DNA from: Desulfobacterales bacterium
Lineage (GTDB): Bacteria; Desulfobacterota; DSM-4660; Desulfatiglandales; B25-G16
NCBI GenBank assembly: GCA_013375335.1
Contig: JABXJZ010000059.1
Coordinates: forward strand, 1-7,816
Direction of reading: 5' to 3'
DNA: 7,816 nucleotides
In this document: piece after piece, positions 5,399 to 7,816 of the stretch
Layout: each line of letters starts with the position of its first letter
Numbering within the stretch: position 1 is the first letter of the stretch
Notes under the pieces: model-generated
Databases searched by the model: none
Told to the model about the DNA's origin: nothing
Seen by the model: the letters and a program-made list of their open reading frames with translations, nothing else
Made by a program: the position numbers and the translations under genes

Positions 5399-6085
5399 CT
5401 ATAGGTTTTTGACAGCCCATAGGGCGGCTTGGAGGCGGTTGGGGACATTGATCTTCTTGAAGATATTGTATATGTGCGTCCTTACGGTATTGCGGCTGAT
5501 AAAGAGCTCATTGGCGATCTGCTCGTTTGTGGCCCCGGCTGCTATCATGCTGAGTATCTCGATTTCCCTTGGTGTAAGTAATGACGAGTCTCTCCTCGAG
5601 ACTATATATTTGTCCCTGCTTTCAAGGATGGTCTTGGTCATCACTCCCCTTGTAGCCCACAGCTCTCCGCTAAAAATAGCGCGAATACCCTTTGGATATC
5701 GCTCCAGGGGGTCATTTTCATAAAAGAACCCCCGGACCCCCTTCTTCAAGGCCTTTTCTTCAATCCCCAGACTACGGCTCACATTAAAGAGCACAACAAA
5801 GTACTGATACAGGATGTTTCCACCACTCGATCCAAGCTCAAGCAGATAGCTATCCAGATCCCTTTCCAGGCAGTCCAAGAGGAGCAGCTTGGGCTGGCCG
5901 ATGTTCCTATCAGGTATGGCCGGGAAATGGCGGACATCCTCACGCGCCACGCACTTTGCACCGGTTTCCCGCTCTAGAAAAAAGACCATCAACTCATTTT
6001 GAAACCTCCGGGGGCCGATAATATATATTGCTTTGTCAGTCAACTGAGCCACTTCTTCATCTTTTGGGGGAGCTTTAAGTGTCAT
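5399..6085 (-). CDS. CsgD-like LuxR-family transcriptional regulator
   Basis: A 228-residue DNA-binding regulator. The C-terminal LuxR/FixJ helix-turn-helix spans about 167-228, with LTPREIEILSMIAAGATNEQI, then the recognition segment FISRNTVRTHIYNIFKKI, and AALWAVKNL at the end. The N-terminal half (18-155) resembles the divergent receiver-like domain of CsgD: KLLLLDC places Asp71 where CsgD has its LLDMM segment, and GVRGFFYENDPLERYPKGI matches the CsgD region before its linker. The usual acidic pair of a phosphorylated receiver is not evident, so control by phosphorylation is unlikely. CsgD proteins control biofilm matrix genes. The gene starts 13 bp after the LysM stop without a strong ribosome binding site, suggesting co-transcription and perhaps coupled translation. 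It is followed by element copy B, a candidate binding target. Confidence 0.9.
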   Translation of the reverse strand: MTLKAPPKDEEVAQLTDKAIYIIGPRRFQNELMVFFLERETGAKCVAREDVRHFPAIPDRNIGQPKLLLLDCLERDLDSYLLELGSSGGNILYQYFVVLFNVSRSLGIEEKALKKGVRGFFYENDPLERYPKGIRAIFSGELWATRGVMTKTILESRDKYIVSRRDSSLLTPREIEILSMIAAGATNEQIANELFISRNTVRTHIYNIFKKINVPNRLQAALWAVKNL

Positions 6086-6098
6086 GTTCTACCATGAA

Positions 6099-7816
6099 TC
6101 ACTGAAACTGGCTTAACTCAAGGAGGGTATATCCCTTTTGATTCAGAAACGACACGATCTCTACTGGCATCCTCGTACCCGTTGCCAGGATCTCCTTCCC
6201 CTCCCTGTCATGGAAGCTGATCCCTGGAATAGTAAGGGTTATAGTCCTTGTCTCATCCCTGGCTGCAGCCAGAAGCTCGTGTGGCTTAGAGTCAAATGCC
6301 ACTCCAAGGAAATCGAGTATGAGCTCCGTCATCCTGTTTACATCTTTCTCACCCGCCAGGGAGAGAACCAGAAATTGGTGCTTTCTCAGCAAAGATACAA
6401 TAGCAGGCGATAGGCCTGTTAAGTCTACGATACAGTCTTTGCCTTTCCTGTTAAAGAACAGATCGGCCTGTATGATTAGATTGAACTTGGCGCTCTCTGC
6501 CTGATATACGGGAATCTTTACGTGACGGGAGAAGGGCTGTCCAGCAAGCTCTAATAGAACAGCTGGAAGAGGGAAATCCGCATCCTTTTCGATTCCTATC
6601 TTCTGTTGAATCGAGACTCCTTCTTTGCCATCTGCATGGGTGGAAAAATCCGGGTAGTCAATTACCTTTATTCCCAGTTTTTCCAGGTATGCCCTCACCG
6701 TTCCCGGAGTCTTTTCGGAAGGATCATCAATGAAGTTAATTACTGTTATTCTATCGTCGCTACCCCGCTCCCCTCTATATGGGATGATCACCCAGTCACC
6801 AGCAACCGAAATACCTATATCCCCTCGTACCTTAAAGTGCTCCCCGGATTTTAGAACTTTATAATAGTTACTGGCCGCAAGGATCTTATCCATCGCTTTT
6901 GTAAGGGTATCACTAGGAGCCAAATGCACAATCCTATACTCCTCCCAGTCTGATTCGATCAATTGGCAGATGTCTGCCGGGAGCTCATCTTTTATGTCAA
7001 CAATCAATCTTCTGCCACTGCTTAGGTTCAAACTAGGGAAAGAGCTGGCCTTCAGGTTTATCTGGGCACCAGACTTCAGGGGAATGAACTGCTCACCAGT
7101 ATCAATCCATTCCTCACCCATTTGAGTGAAAATATCCCTGAGCTTTCCTCTTTGGGACGGAGCTTCGCCGGTATCCTCAACTGGGGTAGTCTTTGTCTTC
7201 TCTAAAGCTGTCTTCACCTCTTTAGGCTTAACGCGCATCCTGACTAACTTTGGAGAATAGATGGGGAGCCTGATAACCTGATTTGGGTAGATGAGATCGG
7301 GATCCCTTAAGGCGGGGTTAAGTCTCCGGACTAACTCCAGATACTCTTTATAAAGATATCCAGCCGGTACTTTATATCTGCTATGAGCGACCAGTGTCAG
7401 GCAATCTCCAGGCCTCACTACATAATTCTCAAAATTCATGCCTTTCAATGTGGAGATACCCATTATTGATTCCTTGAAAAACTCCTCCCCCTCACCATAT
7501 CCCCTAACTGGTGTTATGTTAAGTGGGATTAAAATGGTCTGTCCGGGATGAATCAGATCAAGATTTGTCAGGGATCTATTCATGCCTTTTAGCAGGGAGA
7601 GCAGCTCAGCGAGATCTGGCCTCTGCAGTAATCTTCTCTGGCGCAGAAGTCGCCATATGTAATCCCCCTTTTTTACCTTATAGCGCTCACATATGACCTC
7701 TCTGCCCTGAATTTTCTTGACAGTAGCCTGCTGAACTAAGGAAATAGACAACGTGTCTCTCTCCTCTCCTTGGACCAAATAGGCAAATAGGGAAAGGAAG
7801 CTGAAGAGGTATGTAA
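6099..7816 (-). CDS. Exported protein with two LysM domains and duplicated C-terminal modules (start outside the window)
   Basis: Partial at its N-terminus: the frame stays open to the right edge, and 7814-7776 encode TYLFSFLSLFAYL, the core of a signal peptide. The first possible start inside the window is a TTG at 7778, which falls inside that core, so the true start is beyond 7816. Counting from the TTG codon, LysM1 spans 33-86 (YKVKKGDYIWRLL ... LIHPGQTILIPL) and LysM2 119-173 (YVVRPGDCLTLVA ... LIYPNQVIRLPI). LysM domains bind peptidoglycan or other GlcNAc polymers, so a periplasmic wall-bound location is likely. A Lys/Thr/Glu-rich linker (178-210) leads to a C-terminal region of about 350 residues with no family I recognise. 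It appears to contain a beta-alpha module repeated in a 2+2 pattern (~239-290, ~323-378, ~431-479, ~512-559). No hydrolase catalytic motif is seen. It is followed by the CsgD-like regulator, probably in one operon. Confidence 0.88.
   Translation of the reverse strand, partial: TYLFSFLSLFAYLVQGEERDTLSISLVQQATVKKIQGREVICERYKVKKGDYIWRLLRQRRLLQRPDLAELLSLLKGMNRSLTNLDLIHPGQTILIPLNITPVRGYGEGEEFFKESIMGISTLKGMNFENYVVRPGDCLTLVAHSRYKVPAGYLYKEYLELVRRLNPALRDPDLIYPNQVIRLPIYSPKLVRMRVKPKEVKTALEKTKTTPVEDTGEAPSQRGKLRDIFTQMGEEWIDTGEQFIPLKSGAQINLKASSFPSLNLSSGRRLIVDIKDELPADICQLIESDWEEYRIVHLAPSDTLTKAMDKILAASNYYKVLKSGEHFKVRGDIGISVAGDWVIIPYRGERGSDDRITVINFIDDPSEKTPGTVRAYLEKLGIKVIDYPDFSTHADGKEGVSIQQKIGIEKDADFPLPAVLLELAGQPFSRHVKIPVYQAESAKFNLIIQADLFFNRKGKDCIVDLTGLSPAIVSLLRKHQFLVLSLAGEKDVNRMTELILDFLGVAFDSKPHELLAAARDETRTITLTIPGISFHDREGKEILATGTRMPVEIVSFLNQKGYTLLELSQFQ

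Overview
The window reads as chromosome of a Gram-negative bacterium with moderate GC. Every supported gene is on the minus strand, so transcription runs from high to low coordinates. The protein types (exported LysM protein, CsgD-like LuxR regulator, GspE/PilB-family ATPase with extra N-terminal domains, PilZ protein, secreted beta-helix protein) suggest a Desulfobacterota-like (former Deltaproteobacteria) or similar environmental lineage. That placement rests on protein style only and is tentative.

Layout in transcription order: (1) 7816-6099, an exported two-LysM protein whose true start is outside the right edge; the last 38 bases still encode part of a signal peptide. (2) 6085-5399, a 228-residue CsgD/LuxR-type regulator starting 13 bp after the LysM stop, probably co-transcribed. 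(3) A 220-bp gap holding a conserved ~97-bp element (copy B). (4) 5178-2683, an 831-residue GspE/PilB-type ATPase with an N-terminal extension, HEAT-like helices and a degenerate MshEN domain. (5) 2644-2297, a PilZ protein. (6) 2220-808, a secreted right-handed beta-helix protein with 22-23-residue rungs and a Trp-rich C-terminus. (7) A strong intrinsic terminator at 666-706. (8) About 600 bp without a convincing gene, containing copy A of the same element (428-524) and a cluster of small hairpins (359-407). (9) At the left edge, the first 27 codons of another exported protein (81 to 1), seen only as a signal peptide.

Working model (inference): genes 4-6 form one transcription unit ending at the terminator. 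They combine an ATPase of the type that powers pilus assembly or type II secretion, a probable c-di-GMP receptor, and a secreted cell-surface or extracellular protein. The CsgD-like regulator just upstream and the near-identical element before the ATPase and before the left-edge gene suggest a small surface or biofilm regulon. The ATPase appears to have lost the signature residues by which MshEN domains bind c-di-GMP, while a PilZ gene follows it directly. This is consistent with the sensing role having moved to a separate subunit.
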